DNA from: Siphonodentalium dalli
Taxonomy: Eukaryota; Mollusca; Scaphopoda; Gadilida; Siphonodentaliidae
Assembly: GCA_032622095.1 (NCBI GenBank)
Contig: CP136062.1
Span: forward strand, 4,836,001-4,900,000
Length of the DNA: 64,000 nt
Direction of reading: 5' to 3'
Part shown: piece after piece, positions 41,041 through 56,780 of the stretch
Numbering within the stretch: the stretch's first letter is position 1
Layout: each line of letters starts with the position of its first letter
Position numbers and translations under genes: made by a program
The notes under the pieces: model-generated
What the model was told of the DNA's origin: nothing
What the model saw: only the letters and a program-made list of their open reading frames with translations
Databases searched by the model: none

Positions 41041-44000
41041 ATGCTGCACCAACGTAGCTCCCATCATCAAATAATTAACGCTGCAACAACGCAACTCCCG
41101 TCATGAAATGTATTAATACTGCACCAGCGCAGTTCCCGTCATGAAAGAGTCAATGTGGCACCAACGCAGCTCCCGTCATAAAAAGGTTAATGCTGCACCA
41201 GCACAGCTCCCATCATGAAAGAATTAATGCTGCCCAACGCAGCTCCCGTCATGAAAGAAGTAATGCTGCCCCAACGCAGCTCCCGTCATGAATGGGTAAA
41301 TGCTACACCAACGCAGCTCCCATCATCAAATAAATAAAGCTGCACCAACGCAGCTCCCGTCATGAAATAATTAATGCTGCACAAGCGCAGCTCCCATCAG
41401 CAAATAATTAATGCTGCACCAACGCAGCTCCCGTCATGAAATAGTTAATGCTGCACCAACGCAGCTCCCATAATCAAATAATTAATGCTGCGCTAACGCA
41501 GCTCCCGCCATGAAAGAGTTAATGCTGCACCAACGCAGCTCCCATCATCAAATAATTAACGCTGCACCAACGCAACTCCCGTCATGAAATGTATTAATAC
41601 TGCACCAGCGCAGTCCTGAAATAATTAATGGTGCACCAGCGCAGCTCCCGTCATGAAATAATTAATGCTGCACCAGCGCAGCTCCCGTCACGAAAGAGTT
41701 AATGCTGCACCAACGCAGCTCCCATCATCAAATATTTAATGCTGCACCAACGCAGCTCCCTTCATGAAATAACTAATCCTACACCAACTCAACTACCGTC
41801 ATGGAAGAGTTAATGCTGCACCAGCTCAGCTCCCGTCATGAAAAAGTTAATGCTGCACCAACGCAGCTCCCGTCATCAAATAATTAATGCTGCACCAGCG
41901 CAGCTCCCGTCATGAGAGAGTTAATGCTGCACCAACGCGTAGCTCCCATCATCAACGCATCTCCCATCATCAAATAATTAATGCTGCACCAACGCAGCTC
42001 CCATCATTAAATAATTAATGCTGCACCAACGCAGCTCCCGTCATGAAATAATTAATGATGCACCAGCGCAGCTCCCGTCATGAAATAATGAATGATGCAC
42101 CAACGCAGCTCCCGTCATGAAATAATTAATGCTGCACCAGCTCAGCTCCCGTCATGAAAGAGTTAACGCGGCACCAACGCAGCTCCCATCATCAAATAAT
42201 TAATGCTGCATCAGCGCAGCTCCCGTCATGAAATTATTAATGATGCACCAACGCAGCTCCCGTCATGAAATAATTAATGCTGCACCAGCTCAGCTCCCGT
42301 CATGAAATAGTTAACGCTGCACCAACGCAGCTCCCATCATCAAATAATTAATGATGCACCAATGCAGCTCCCGTCATGAATGAGTTAATGCTGCATCAAG
42401 GCAGCTCCCATCATCAAATAATTAATGCTGCACCACGCAGCTCCATTCATGAAAGAGTTAATTCTGCATCAACGCAGCTCCCATATTCAAATAATTAATG
42501 CTGCACCAACGCAGCTCCCGTCATGAATGGGTTAATGCTACACCAACGCAGTTCCCATCAGCAAATAATTAATGTTGCACCAACGCAGCTCCCGTCATGA
42601 ATGGGTAAATGCTACACCAACGCAGCTCCCGTCATGAAATAATTAATGCTGCACCAGCGCAACTCCCGCCATGAAATAGTTAATGCTGCACCAACGCGGG
42701 CTCCCATCATCAAATAATTAATGCTGCACCAACGCAGCTCCCTTCATGAAATAATTAATGCTGCACCAGCGCAGCTCCCGTCATGAAAGAGTTAATGCTG
42801 CACCAACGCAGCTCCCATCATCAAATATTTAATGCTGCACCAACGCAGCTCCCTTCATGAAATAACTAATGCTGCAACAACGCAACTGTCGTCATGGTCC
42901 CACCATGGAAGGGTTAATGCTGGACCAGCAAAGCTACCCGTCATGAAAGGGTTAATGCTGCACCAGCACAGATCCCATCATAATATAGTTAATGCTGCAC
43001 CAACGCAGCTCCCGTCATGAAATAATTAATGCTGCACCAGCGCAGCTCCCGTCATGAATGAGTTAATGCTGCACAAACGCAGCTCCCGTCATTGAATAAT
43101 TAATGCTGCACCAGCACAGATCCCGTCAAGAAAGAATTAATGCTGCGTCAGCGCAGATCCCGTCATGAAATGGTTAATACTCCACCAACACAGCTCCCGT
43201 CATAAAAAGGTTAATGCTGCACCAGCACAGCTCCCATCATGAAATAATTAATGCAGCTCCAGTCATGAAAGACTTGATGTTGCCCCAATGCAGCTCCCAT
43301 CATCAAATAACTAATGCTGCACCAACGCAGCTCCCGTCATGAAATAATTAATGCTGCACCAGCGCAGCCCCCGTCACGAAAGAGTTATTGCTGCACCAAC
43401 GCAGCTCCCATCATCAAATATTTAATGCTGCACCAACGCAGCTCCCTTCATGAAATAACTAATCCTACTCCAACTCAACTACCGTCATGGAAGAGTTAAT
43501 GCTGCTCCAGCACAGCTCCCCGTCATGAAAGGGTTAATGCTGCCCAGCACAGCTCCCGTCGTGAAATAGTTAATGCTGCACCAACGCAGCTCCTATTATC
43601 AAATAAATAACGCTGCACCAACGCAGCTCCCGTCATGAAATGTATTAATACTGCACCAGCGCAGCTCCCATCAGCAAATAATTAATGATGCACCAACGTA
43701 GCTCCCGTCATGAAATAATAAATGCTGCACCAGCTCAGCTCCCGTCATGAAAGAGTTAACGCTGCACCAACGCAGCTCCCATCATCAAATAATTAATGAT
43801 GCACCAAGGCAGCTCCCTTCATGAAATAGTTAATGCTGCATCAACGCAGCTCCCATCATCAAATAATTAATGCTGCACCACGCAGCTCCCGTCATGAAAG
43901 AGTTAATTCTGCATCAACGCAGCTCCCAACATCAAATAATTAATGCTGCACCAACGCAGCTCCCGTCTTGAATGGGTTAATGCTACACCAACGCAGCTCC

Positions 44001-47000
44001 CATCAGCAAATAATTAATGCTGCACCAACGCAGCTCCCGTCATCAATGGGTAAATGCTACACCAACGCAGCTCCCGTCATGAAATAATTAATGATGCACC
44101 AGCGCAACTCCCGCCATGAAATAGTTAATGCTGCACCAACGCGGGCTCCCATCATCAAATAATTAATGCTGCACCAACGCAGCTCCCTTTATGAAATAAT
44201 TAATGCTGCACTAACGCAGCTCCCGTCATGAAAAAGTTAATGCTGCACCAACGCAGCTCCCATCATCAAATAATTAGCGCTGCACCAACGCAACTCCCGT
44301 CATCAAATGTATTAATAATGCACCAGCGCAGCTCCCGTCATGAAAGAGTCAATGCTGCAACAATGCAGCTCCCTTCATGAAATAATTAATGCTGCACCAC
44401 GGCAGCCCCGTCCTGAAATAATTAATGGTGCACCAGCGCAGCTCCCGTCATGAAATAGTTAATACTGCACCAACGCAGTTCCCTTCATGAAATAGTTAAT
44501 GCTGCACCAACGCAGCTCCCGTCATCAAATAATTAATGCTGCACCAGCACAGATCCCGTCACCAAAGGGTTAATGCTGCACCAACGCAGCTCCCGTCATG
44601 AAAGGGTTAATGCTGCACCAACGCAGCTCCCATCATCAAATAACTAATGTTGCACCAACGCAGCTCCCGTCATGCAATAATTAATGCTGCACCAGCGCAG
44701 CTCCCATCATCAAATAATTAATGCTGCCCCAACGCAGCTCCCGCCATGAAATAGTTAATGCTGCACCAACGCGGGTTCCCATCATCAAATAATTAATGCT
44801 GCACCAACGCAGCTCCCTTCATGAAATAATTAATGCTGCACCAGCGCAGCTCCCGTCATGAAAGAGTTAATGCTGCACCAACGCAGCTCCCATCATCAAA
44901 TATTTAATGCTGCACCAACGCAGCTCCCTTCATGAAAAAACTAAAGCTGCAACAACGCAACTGTCGTCATGGTCCCACCATGGAAGGGTTAATGCTGGAC
45001 CAGCAGAGCTACCCGTCATGAAAGGGTTAATGCTGCACCAGCACAGATCCCATCATAAAATAGTTAATGCTGCACCAACGCAGCTCCCGTCATGAAATAA
45101 TTAATGCTGCACCAGCGCAGCTCCCGTCATGAATGGGTTTAATGCTTCAGCAACGCAGCTCCCGTCATGAAATAATTAATGCTGCACCGGCGCAGCTCCC
45201 GGCATGAAATAGTTAATGCTGCACCAACGCGGGCTCCCATCATCAAATAATTAATGCTGCACCAACGCAGCTCCCTTCATGAAATAACTAATGCTGCAAC
45301 AACGCAACTGTCGTCATGGTCCCACCATGGAAGGGTTAATGCTGGACCAGCAGAGCTACCCGTCATGAAAGGGTTAATGGTGCACCAGCACAGATCCCAT
45401 CATAAAATAGTTAATACTGCACCAACGCAGCTCCCGTCATGAAATAATTAATGCTGCACCAGCGCAGCTCCCGTCATGAATGAGTTAATGCTGCACCAAC
45501 GCAGCTCCCGTCATTAAATAATTAATGCTGCACCAGCACAGATCCAGTCATGAAAGAATTAATGCTGCATCAGCGCAGATCCCGTCATGAAATGGTTAAT
45601 ACTCCACCAACACAGCTCCCGTCATAAAAAGGTTAATGCTGCTCCAGCACAGCTCCCATCATGAAATAATTAATGCTGCCCAACGCAGCTCCAGTCATGA
45701 AAGACTTGATGTTGCCCCAATGCAGCTCCCATCATCAAATAACTAATGCTGCACCAACGCAGCTCCCGTCATGAAATAATTAATGCTGCACCAGCGCAGC
45801 TCCCATCAGCAAATAATTAATGCTGCACTAACGCAGCTCCCGCCATGAAAGAGTTAATGCTGCACCAACGCAGCTCCCATAATCAAATAATTATTTCTGC
45901 ACTAACGCAGCTCCCGTCATGAAAGAGTTTATGCTGCACCAACGCAGCTCCCATAATCAAATAATTAACGCTGCACCAACGCAACTCCCGTCATGAAATG
46001 TATTAATACTGCACCAGCGCAGCTCCCGTCATGAAAGAGTCAATGTGGCACCAACGCAGCTCCCGTCATAAAAAGGTTAATGCTGCACCAGCACAGCTCC
46101 CATCATGAAAGAATTAATGCTGCCCAACGCAGCTCCCGTCATGAAAGAATTAATGCTGCCCCAACGCAGCTCCCGTCATGAATGGGTAAATGCTACACCA
46201 ACGCAGCTCCATCAAATAAATAATGCTGCACCAACGCAGCTCCCTTCATGAAATAATTAATGATGCAAAAGCGCAGCTCCCATCAGCAAATAATTAATGC
46301 TGCACCAACGCAGCTCCCGTCATAAAATAGTTAATGCTGCACCAACGCAGCTCCCATAATCAAATAATTAATGCTGCACTAACGCAGCTCCCGTCATGAA
46401 AGAGTTAATGCTGCACCAACGCAGCTCCCATCATCAAATAATTAACGCTGCACCAACGCAAATCCCGTCATGAAATGTATTAATACTGCACCAGCGCAGT
46501 CCTGAAATAATTAATGGTGCACCAGCGCAGCTCCCGTCATGAAATAGTTAATGCTGCACCAACGCAGCTCCCGTCATGAAATATTTAATGCTGCACCAAC
46601 GCAGCTCCCGTCATGAAAGAGTTAATGCTGCACCAATGCAGCTCCCATCATCAAATAATTAATGATGCACCAACGCAGCTCCCGTCATGAAATAATTAAT
46701 GCTGCACCAGCTCAGCTCCCGTCATGAAAGAGATAATGCTGCACCAACGCAGCTCTCGTCATCAAATAATTAATGCTGCACCAGCGCAGCTCCCGTCATG
46801 AGAGAGTTAATGCTGCACCAACGCGTAGCTCCCATCATCAACGCAGCTCCCATCATCAAATAATTAATGCTGCACCAACGCAGCTCCCGTCATGAAATAA
46901 TTAATGCTGCACCAGCGCAGCTCCCGTCACGAAAGAGTTAATGCTGCACCAACGCAGCTCCCATCATCAAATATTTAATGCTGCACCAACGCAGCTCCCT

Positions 47001-50000
47001 TCATGAAATAACTAATCCTACACCAACTCAACTACAGTCATGGAAGAGTTAATGCTGCTCCAGCACAGCTCCCCGTCATGAAAGGGTTAATGCTGCCCAG
47101 CACAGCTCCCGTCGTGAAATAGTTAATGCTGCACCAACGCAGCTCCCATTATCAAATAATTAACGCTGCACCAACGCAGCTCCCGTCATGAAGTGTATTA
47201 ATACTGCACCAGCGCAGCTCCCGTCATGAAAGAGTTATTGCTGCATAAATGCAGCTCCCATCATTAAATAATTAATGCTGCACCAACGCAGCTCCCGTTA
47301 TGAAATAACTAATGCTGCACCAGCGCTGCTCCCGTCATGAAATAATTAATGATGCACCAACGCAGCTCCCGTCATGAAATAATTAATGCTGCACCAGCTC
47401 AGCTCCCGTCATGAAAGAGTTAACGCTACACCAACGCAGATCCCGTCATGAAAGAGTTATTGCTGCATAAATGCAGCTCCCATCATTAAATAATTAATGC
47501 TGCACCAACGCAGCTCCCATCATCAAATAATTAATGCTGCATGAGCGCAGCTCCCGTCATGAAATTATTAATGATGCACCAACGCAGCTCCCGTCATGAC
47601 ATAATTAATGCTGCACCAGCTCAGCTCCCGTCATGAAAGTGTTAACGCTGCACCCACGCAGCTCCCATCATCAAATAATTAATGATGCACCAATGCAGCT
47701 CCCGTCATGCAAGAGTTAATGCTGCATCAACGCAGCTCCCATCATCAAATAATTAATGCTGCACGACGCAGCTCCCGTCATGAAAGAGTTAATTCTGCAT
47801 CAACGCAGCTCCCATATTCAAATAATTAATGCTGCACCAACGCAGCTCCCGTCATGAATGGGTTAATGCTACACCAACGCAGTTCCCATCAGCAAATAAT
47901 TAATGCTGCACCAGCGCAGCTCCCGTCATGAATGGGTAAATGCTACACCAACGCAGCTCCCGTCATGAAATAATTAATGCTGCACCAGCGCAACTCCCGC
48001 CATGAAATAGTTAATGCTGCACCAACGCGGGCTCCCATCATCAAATAATTAATGCTGCACCAACGCAGCTCCCTTCATGAAATAATTAATGCTGCACCAG
48101 CGCAGCTCCCGTCATGAAAGAGTTAATGCTGCACCAACGCAGCTCCCATCATCAAATATTTAATGCTGCACCAACGCAGCTCCCTTCATGAAATAACTAA
48201 TGCTGCAACAACGCAACTGTCGTCATGGTCCCACCATGGAAGGGTTAATGCTGGACCAGCAAAGCTACCCGTCATGAAAGGGTTAATGCTGCACCAGCAC
48301 AGATCCCATCATAATATAGTTAATGCTGCACCAACGCAGCTCCCGTCATGAAATAATTAATGCTGCACCAGCGCAGCTCCCGTCATGAATGAGTTAATGC
48401 TGCACCAACGCAGCTCCCGTCATTGAATAATTAATGCTGCACCAGCACAGATCCCGTCATGAAAGAATTAATGCTGCGTCAGCGCAGATCCCGTCATGAA
48501 ATGGTTAATACTCCACCAACACAGCTCCCGTCATAAAAAGGTTAATGCTGCACCAGCACAGCTCCCATCATGAAATAATTAATGCAGCTCCAGTCATGAA
48601 AGACTTGATGTTGCCCCAATGCAGATCCCATCATCAAATAACTAATGCTGCACCAACGCAGATCCCGTCATGAAATAATTAATGCTGCACCAGCGCAGCT
48701 CCCGTCACGAAAGAGTTATTGCTGCACCAACGCAGATCCCATCATCAAATATTTAATGCTGCACCAACGCAGCTCCCTTCATGAAATAACTAATCCTACT
48801 CCAACTCAACTACCGTCATGGAAGAGTTAATGTTGCTCCAGCACAGCTCCCCGTCATGAAAGGGTTAATGCTGCCCAGCACAGCTCCCGTCGTAAAATAG
48901 TTAATGCTGCACCAACGCAGCTCCCATTATCAAATAATTAACGCTGCACCAACGCAGCTCCCGTCATGAAATGTATTAATACTGCACCAGCGCAGCTCCC
49001 ATCAGCAAATAATTAATGATGCACCAACGTAGCTCCCGTCATGAAATAATAAATGCTGCACCAGCTCAGCTCCCGTCATGAAAGAGTTAACGCTGCACCA
49101 ACGCAGCTCCCGTCATCAAATAATTAATGCTGCATCAGCGCAGCTCCGGTCATGAAATTATTAATGATGCACCAACGCAGCTCCAGTCATGAAATAATTA
49201 ATGCTGCACCAGCTCAGCTCCCGTCATGAAAGAGTTAACGCTGCACCAACGCAGCTCCCATCATCAAATAATTAATGCTGCACCACGCAGCTCCCGTCGT
49301 GAAAGAGTTAATTCTGCATCAACGCAGCTCCCATCATCAAATAATTAATGCTGCACCAACGCAGCTCCCGTCATGAATGGGTTAATGCTACACCAACGCA
49401 GCTCCCATCAGCAAATAATTAATGCTGCACCAACGCAGCTCCCGTCATGAATGGGTTAATGCTACACCAACGCAGCTCCCGTCATGAAATAATTAATGCT
49501 GCTCCAGCGCAACTCCCGCCATGAAATAGTTAATGCTGCACCAAAGCAGCTCCAATAATCAAATAATTAATGCTGCACTAACGCAGCTCCCGTCATGAAA
49601 GAGTCAATGCTGCACCAACGCAGCTCCCATAATCAAATAATTATTTCTGCACTAACGCAGCTCCCGTCATGAAAGAGTTTATGCTGCACCAACGCAGCTC
49701 CCATCATTAAATAATTAACGCTGCACCAACGCAACTCCCGTCATGAAATGTATTAATACTGCACCAGCGCAGCTCCCGTCATGAAAGAGTCAATGCTGCA
49801 CCAACGCAGCTCCCGTCATGAAATAATTAATGCTGCACCAGCGCAGCTCCCGTCATGAATGAATTAATGCTGCACCAACGCAGCTCCCGTCGTTAAATAA
49901 TTAATGCTGCACCAACACAGCTCCCGTCATGAAACAATTAATGCAGCACCAGCGCAGCTCCCGTCATGAACGGGTTAATACTGCACCAACACAGCTCCCG

Positions 50001-50400
50001 TCATAAAAAGGTTAATACTGCACCAGCACAGCTCCCATCATGAATGTGTTAATGCTGCACAAACGCAGCTCCCGTCATGAAATAATTAATGCTGCACCAA
50101 CGCAACCCCGTCCTGAACTAATTAATGGTGCACCAGCGCAGCTCCCATCATGAAATAGTTAATGCTGCACCAGCGCAGCTCCCGCCAAGAAATAGTTAAT
50201 GCTGCACCAACGCGGGCTCCCATCATCAAATAATTAATGCTGCAGCTCACTTCGTGAAATAATTAATGCTGCACCAGCGCAGCTCCCGTCATGAAAGAGT
50301 TAATGCTGCACCAGCGCAGCTCCCATCATCAAATATTTAATGCTGCACCAACGCAGCTCCCTTCATGAATGGGTTAATGCTACACCAACGCAGCTCCCAT
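41000..50400 (+). repeat. Satellite block A, copy 2
   Basis: Partner of about 18000-27550. Near the left edge the offset is about 22.92 kb, so the copies differ by a few hundred bp of internal deletion around 19-20 kb versus 41.6-42 kb. Near the right end both copies contain a truncated GCTGCAGCTCACTTCGTG unit (about 27430 and 50240). Confidence 0.85.
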
Positions 50401-53400
50401 CAGCAAATAATTAATGCTGCACCAACGCAGCTCCCGTCATGAATGGGTTAATGCTACACCAACGCAGCTCCCGTCATGAAATAATTAATGCTGCACCAGC
50501 GCAACTCTCGCCATGAAATAGTTAATGCTGCACCAACGCGGGCTCCCATCATCTAATAATTAATGCTGCACCAACGCAGCTCCCTTCTTGAAATAACTAA
50601 TGCTGCACCAGCGCAGCTCCCGTCATGAAAGAGTTAATGCTGCACCAACGCAGCTCCCATCATCAAATATTTAATGCTGCACCAACGCAGCTCCCTTCAT
50701 GAAATAACTAATGCTGCAACAACGCAACTGTCGTCATGGTCCCAACATGGAAGGGTTAATGCTGGACCAGCAGAGCTACCCGTCATGAAAGGGTTAATGC
50801 TGAACCAGCACAGATCCCATCATAATATAGTTAATGCTGCACCAACGCAGCTCCCGTCATGAAATAATTAATGCTATACCAGCGCAGCTCCCGTCATGAA
50901 TGAGTTAATGCTGCACCAACGCAGCTCCCGTCATTGAATAATTAATGCTGCACCAGCAAAGATTCCGTCATGAAAGAATTAATGATGCATCAGCGCAGAT
51001 CCCGTCATGAAATGGTTAATACTCCACCAACACAGCTCCCGTCATAAAAAGGTTAATGCTGCACCAGCACAGCTCCCATCATGAAATAATTAATGCTGCC
51101 CAACGCAGCTCCAGTCATGAAAGACATGAAGTTCCCCCAATGCAGCTCCCATCATCAAATAACTAATGCTGCACCAGCGCAGCTCCCATCAGCCAATAAT
51201 TAATGCTGCACTGACGCAGCTCCCGTCATGAAAGAGTTAATGCTGCACCAACGAAGCTCCCATAATCAAATAATTATTTCTGCACTAACGCAGCTCCCGT
51301 CATGAAACAGTTTATGCTGCACCAACGCAGCTCCCATCATCAAATAATTAACGCTCCACCAACGCAACTCCCGTCATGAAATGTATTAATACTGCACCAA
51401 CACAGCTCTCGTCATGAAACAATTAATCCAGCACCAGCGCAGCTCCCGTCATGAAAGGGTTAATACTGCACCAACACAGCTCCCGTCATAAAAAGGTTAA
51501 TGCTGCACCAGCACAGCTCCCATCATGAAAGAATTAATGCTGCCCAACGCAGCTCCCGTCATGCAAGAATTAATGCTGCCCCAACGCAGCTCCCGTCATA
51601 AATGGGTTAATGCTGCACAAACGCAGCTCCCGTCATGAAATTATTAATGCTGCACCAACGCAACCCCGTCCTGAACTAATTAATGGTGCACCAGCGCAGC
51701 TCCCATCATGAAATAGTTAATGCTGCACCAGCGCAGCTCCCGCCATGAAATAGTTAATGCTGCACCAACGCGGGCTCCCATCATCAAATAATTAATGCTG
51801 CAGCTCCCTTCGTGAAATAATTAATGCTGCACCACGCAGCTCCCGTCATGAAAGAGTTAATTCTGCATCAACGCAGCTCCCATCATCAAATAATTAATGC
51901 TGACCAACGCAGCTCCCGTCATGAATGGGTTAATGCTACACCAACGCAGCTCCCATCAGCAAATAATTAATGCTGCACCAACGCAGCTCCCGTCATGAAT
52001 GGGTTAATGCTACACCAACGCAGCTCCCGTCATGGAATAATTAATGCTGCACCAGCGCAGCTCCCGCCATGAAATAGTTAATGCTGCACCAACGCGGGCT
52101 CCCATCATCAAATAATTAATGCTGCAGCTCCCTTCGTGAAATAATTAATGCTGCACCAGCGCAGCTCCCGTCATGAAAGAGTTAATGCTGCAACATCGCA
52201 GCTCCCATCATCAAATATTTAATGCTGCACCAACGCAGCTCCCTTCATGAAATAACTAATTCTGCAACAACGCAACTGCCGTCATGGTCCCACCATGGAA
52301 GGGTTAATGCTGGACCAGCAAAGCTACCCGTCATGAAAGGGTTAATGCTGCACCAGCAGATATCCCATCATAAAATAATTAATGCTGCACCAACGCAGCT
52401 CCCGTCATGAATTAATTAATGCTGCACCAGCGAAGCTCCCGTCATGAATGAGTTAATGCTGCACCAACGCAGCTCCCGTCATTAAATAATGAATGCTGCA
52501 CCAGCACAGATCCCGTCATGAAATAATTAATGCTGCATCAGCGCAGCTCCCGTCATGAAATGGTTAATACTGCACCAACACAGCTCCCGTCATAAAAAGG
52601 TTAATGCTGCACCAGCACAGCTCCCGTCATGAAATGGTTAATACTGCACCAACACAGCTCCCGTCATAAAAAAAGGTTAATGCTGCACCAGCACAGCTCC
52701 CATCATGAAATAATTAATGCTGCCCAACGCAGCTCCAGTCATGAAAGAATTAATGCTGCCCCAATGCAGCTCCCATCATCAAATAACTAATGCTGCACCA
52801 ACGCAGCTTCCGTCATGAAATAATTAATGCTGCACCAACGCAGCTCCCATCATCAACTAATTAACGCTGCACCAACGCAACTCCCGTCATGAAATGTATT
52901 AATACTGCACCAGCGCAGCTCCCGTCATGAAAGAGTCAATGCTGCACCAATGCAGCTACCTTCATGAAATAATTAATGCTGCACCAACGCAGCCCCGTCC
53001 TGAAATAATTAATGGTGCACCAGCGCAGTTCCCGTCATGAAATAGTTAATACTGCACCAACGCAGCTCCCTTCATGAAATAGTTAATGCTGCACCAACGC
53101 AGCTCCCGTCATCAAATAATTAATGCTGCACCAGCACAGCTCCCGCCACCAAAGGGTTAATGCTGCACCAACGCAGCTCCCGTCATGAAAGGGTTAATGC
53201 TGCACCAACGCAGCTCCCATCATCAAATAACTAATGCAGCACCAACGCAGCTCCCGTCATGAAATAATTAATGCTGCACCAGCGCAGCTCCCATCATCAA
53301 ATAATTAATGCTGCACCAACGCAGCCCCGTCCTGAAATAATTAATGGTGCACCAGCGCAGCTCCCGTCATGAAATAGTTAATGCTGCACCAACGCAGCTC

Positions 53401-54480
53401 CCGTCATGAAAGAGTTAATGCTGCACCAATGCAGCTCCCATCATCAAATAATTAATGCTGCACCAACGCAGCTCCCGTCATGAAATAATTAATGATGTAC
53501 CAGCTCACCTCCCGTCATGTAAGAGTTAATGCTGCACCAACGCAGCTCCCGCCATCAAATAATTAATGCTGCACCAGCGCAGCTCCCGTCATGCGAGAGT
53601 TAATGCTGCACCAACGCGTAGCTCCCATCATCAACGCAGCTCCCATCATCAAATAATTGATGCGGCACAAACGCAGCTCCCGTCATGAAATAATTAATGC
53701 TGCACCAGCGCAGCTCCCATCATCAAATAATTAATGCTGCACCAACGCAGCCCCGTCCTGAAATAATTAATAGTGCACCAGCGCAGCTCCCGTCATGAAA
53801 TAGTTAATGCTGCACCAACGCAGCTCCCGTCATGAAATATTTAATGCTGCACCAACGCAGCTCCCGTCATGAAAGAGTTAATGCTGCACCAATGCAGCTC
53901 CCATCATCAAATAATTAATGCTGTACCAACGCAGCTCCCGTCATGAAATAATTAATGATGCACCAGCTCAGCTCCCATCATGAAATAGTTAATGCTGCAC
54001 CAGCGCAGCTCCCGCCAAGAAATAGTTAATGCTGCACCAACGCGGGCTCCCATCATCAAATAATTAATGCTGCAGCTCACTTCGTGAAATAATTAATGCT
54101 GCACCAGCGCAGCTCCCGTCATGAAAGAGTTAATGCTGCACCAGCGCAGCTCCCATCGTCAAATATTTAATGCTGCACCAACGCAGCTCCCTTCATGAAT
54201 GGGTTAATGCTACACCAACGCAGCTCCCATCAGCAAATAATTAATGCTGCACCAACGCAGCTCCCGTCATGAATGGGTTAATGCTACACCAACGCAGCTC
54301 CCGTCATGAAATAATTAATGCTGCACCAGCGCAACTCTCGCCATGAAATAGTTAATGCTGCACCAACGCGGGCTCCCATCATCTAATAATTAATGCTGCA
54401 CCAACGCAGCTCCCTTCATGAAATAATTAATGCTGCACCAGCGCAGCTCCCGTCATGAAAGACTTAATGCTGCACCAACG

Positions 54481-56780
54481 CAGCTCCCATCATCAAATAT
54501 TTAATGCTGCACCAACGCAGCTCCCTTCATGAAATAACTAATGCTGCAACAACGCAACTGTCGTCATGGTACCAACATGGAAGGGTTAATGCTGGACCAG
54601 CAGAGCTACCCGTCATGAAAGGGTTAATGCTGAACCAGCACAGATCCCATCATAATATAGTTAATGCTGCACCAACGCAGCTCCCGTCATGAAATAATTA
54701 ATGCTGTACCAGCGCAGCTCCCGTCATGAATGAGTTAATGCTGCACCAACGCAGCTCCCGTCATTGAATAATTAATGCTGCACCAGCAAAGATTCCGTCA
54801 TGAAAGAATTAATGATGCATCAGCGCAGATCCCGTCATGAAATGGTTAATACTCCACCAACACAGCTCCCGTCATAAAAAGGTTAATGCTGCACCAGCAC
54901 AGCTCCCATCATGAAATAATTAATGCTGCCCAACGCAGCTCCAGTCATGAAAGACTTGAAGTTCCCCCAATGCAGCTCCCATCATCAAATAACTAATGCT
55001 GCACCAGCGCAGCTCCCATCAGCAAATAATTAATGCTGCACTGACGCAGCTCCCGTCATGAAAGAGTTAATGCTGCACCAACGAAGCTCCCATAATCAAA
55101 TAATTATTTCTGCACTAACGCAGCTCCCGTCATGAAACAGTTTATGCTGCACCAACGCAGCTCCCATCATCAAATAATTAACGCTCCACCAACGCAACTC
55201 CCGTCATGAAATGTATTAATACTGCACCAGCGCAGCTCCCGTCATGAAAGAGTCAATGCTGCACCAACGCAGCTCCCGTCATGAAATAATTAATGCTGCA
55301 CCAGCGCAGCTCCCGTCATGAATGAGTTAATGCTGCACCAACGCAGCTCCCGTCGTTAAATAATTAATGCTGCACCAACACAGCTCTCGTCATGAAACAA
55401 TTAATCCAGCACCAGCGCAGCTCCCGTCATGAAAGGGTTAATACTGCACCAACACAGCTCCCGTCATAAAAAGGTTAATGCTGCACCAGCACAGCTCCCA
55501 TCATGAAAGAATTAATGCTGCCCAACGCAGCTCCCGTCATGCAAGAATTAATGCTGCCCCAACGCAGCTCCCGTCATAAATGGGTTAATGCTGCACAAAC
55601 GCAGCTCCCGTCATGAAATAATTAATGCTGCACCAACGCAACCCCGTCCTGAACTAATTAATGGTGCACCAGCGCAGCTCCCATCATGAAATAGTTAATG
55701 CTGCACCAGCGCAGCTCCCGCCATGAAATAGTTAATGCTGCACCAACGCGGGCTCCCATCATCAAATAATTAATGCTGCAGCTCCCTTCGTGAAATAATT
55801 AATGCTGCACCACGCAGCTCCCGTCATGAAAGAGTTAATTCTGCATCAACGCAGCTCCCATCATCAAATAATTAATGCTGACCAACGCAGCTCCCGTCAT
55901 GAATGGGTTAATGCTACACCAACGCAGCTCCCATCAGCAAATAATTAATGCTGCACCAACGCAGCTCCCGTCATGAATGGGTTAATGCTACACCAACGCA
56001 GCTCCCGTCATGGAATAATTAATGCTGCACCAGCGCAGCTCCCGCCATGAAATAGTTAATGCTGCACCAACGCGGGCTCCCATCATCAAATAATTAATGC
56101 TGCAGCTCCCTTCGTGAAATAATTAATGCTGCACCAGCGCAGCTCCCGTCATGAAAGAGATAATGCTGCAACATCGCAGCTCCCATCATCAAATATTTAA
56201 TGCTGCACCAACGCAGCTCCCTTCATGAAATAACTAATTCTGCAACAACGCAACTGCCGTCATGGTCCCACCATGGAAGGGTTAATGCTGGACCAGCAAA
56301 GCTACCCGTCATGAAAGGGTTAATGCTGCACCAGCAGATATCCCATCAAAAAATAATTAATGCTGCACCAACGCAGCTCCCGTCATGAATTAATTAATGC
56401 TGCACCAGCGAAGCTCCCGTCATGAATGAGTTAATGCTGCACCAACGCAGCTCCCGTCATTAAATAATGAATGCTGCACCAGCACAGATCCCGTCATGAA
56501 AGAATTAATGCTGCATCAGCGCAGCTCCCGTCATGAAATGGTTAATACTGCACCAACACAGCTCCCGTCATAAAAAAGGTTAATGCTGCACCAGCACAGC
56601 TCCCATCATGAAATAATTAATGCTGCCCAACGCAGCTCCAGTCATGAAAGAATTAATGCTGCCCCAACGCAGCTCCCATCATCAAATAACTAATGCTGCA
56701 CCAACGCAGCTTCCGTCATGAAATAATTAATGCTGCACCAACGCAGCTCCCATCATCAAATAATTAACGCTGCACCAACG
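54481..56780 (+). repeat. 2300-bp tandem satellite block, copy 1
   Basis: Every stretch I compared is identical to the sequence 2300 bp downstream, including rare variants such as CATGGTACCAACATGG (54566), GAAGTTCCCCCAATG (54958) and GCAACATCGCAG. It is an ancient relative of about 50650-52600, which has the same variants with more differences. Confidence 0.9.
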
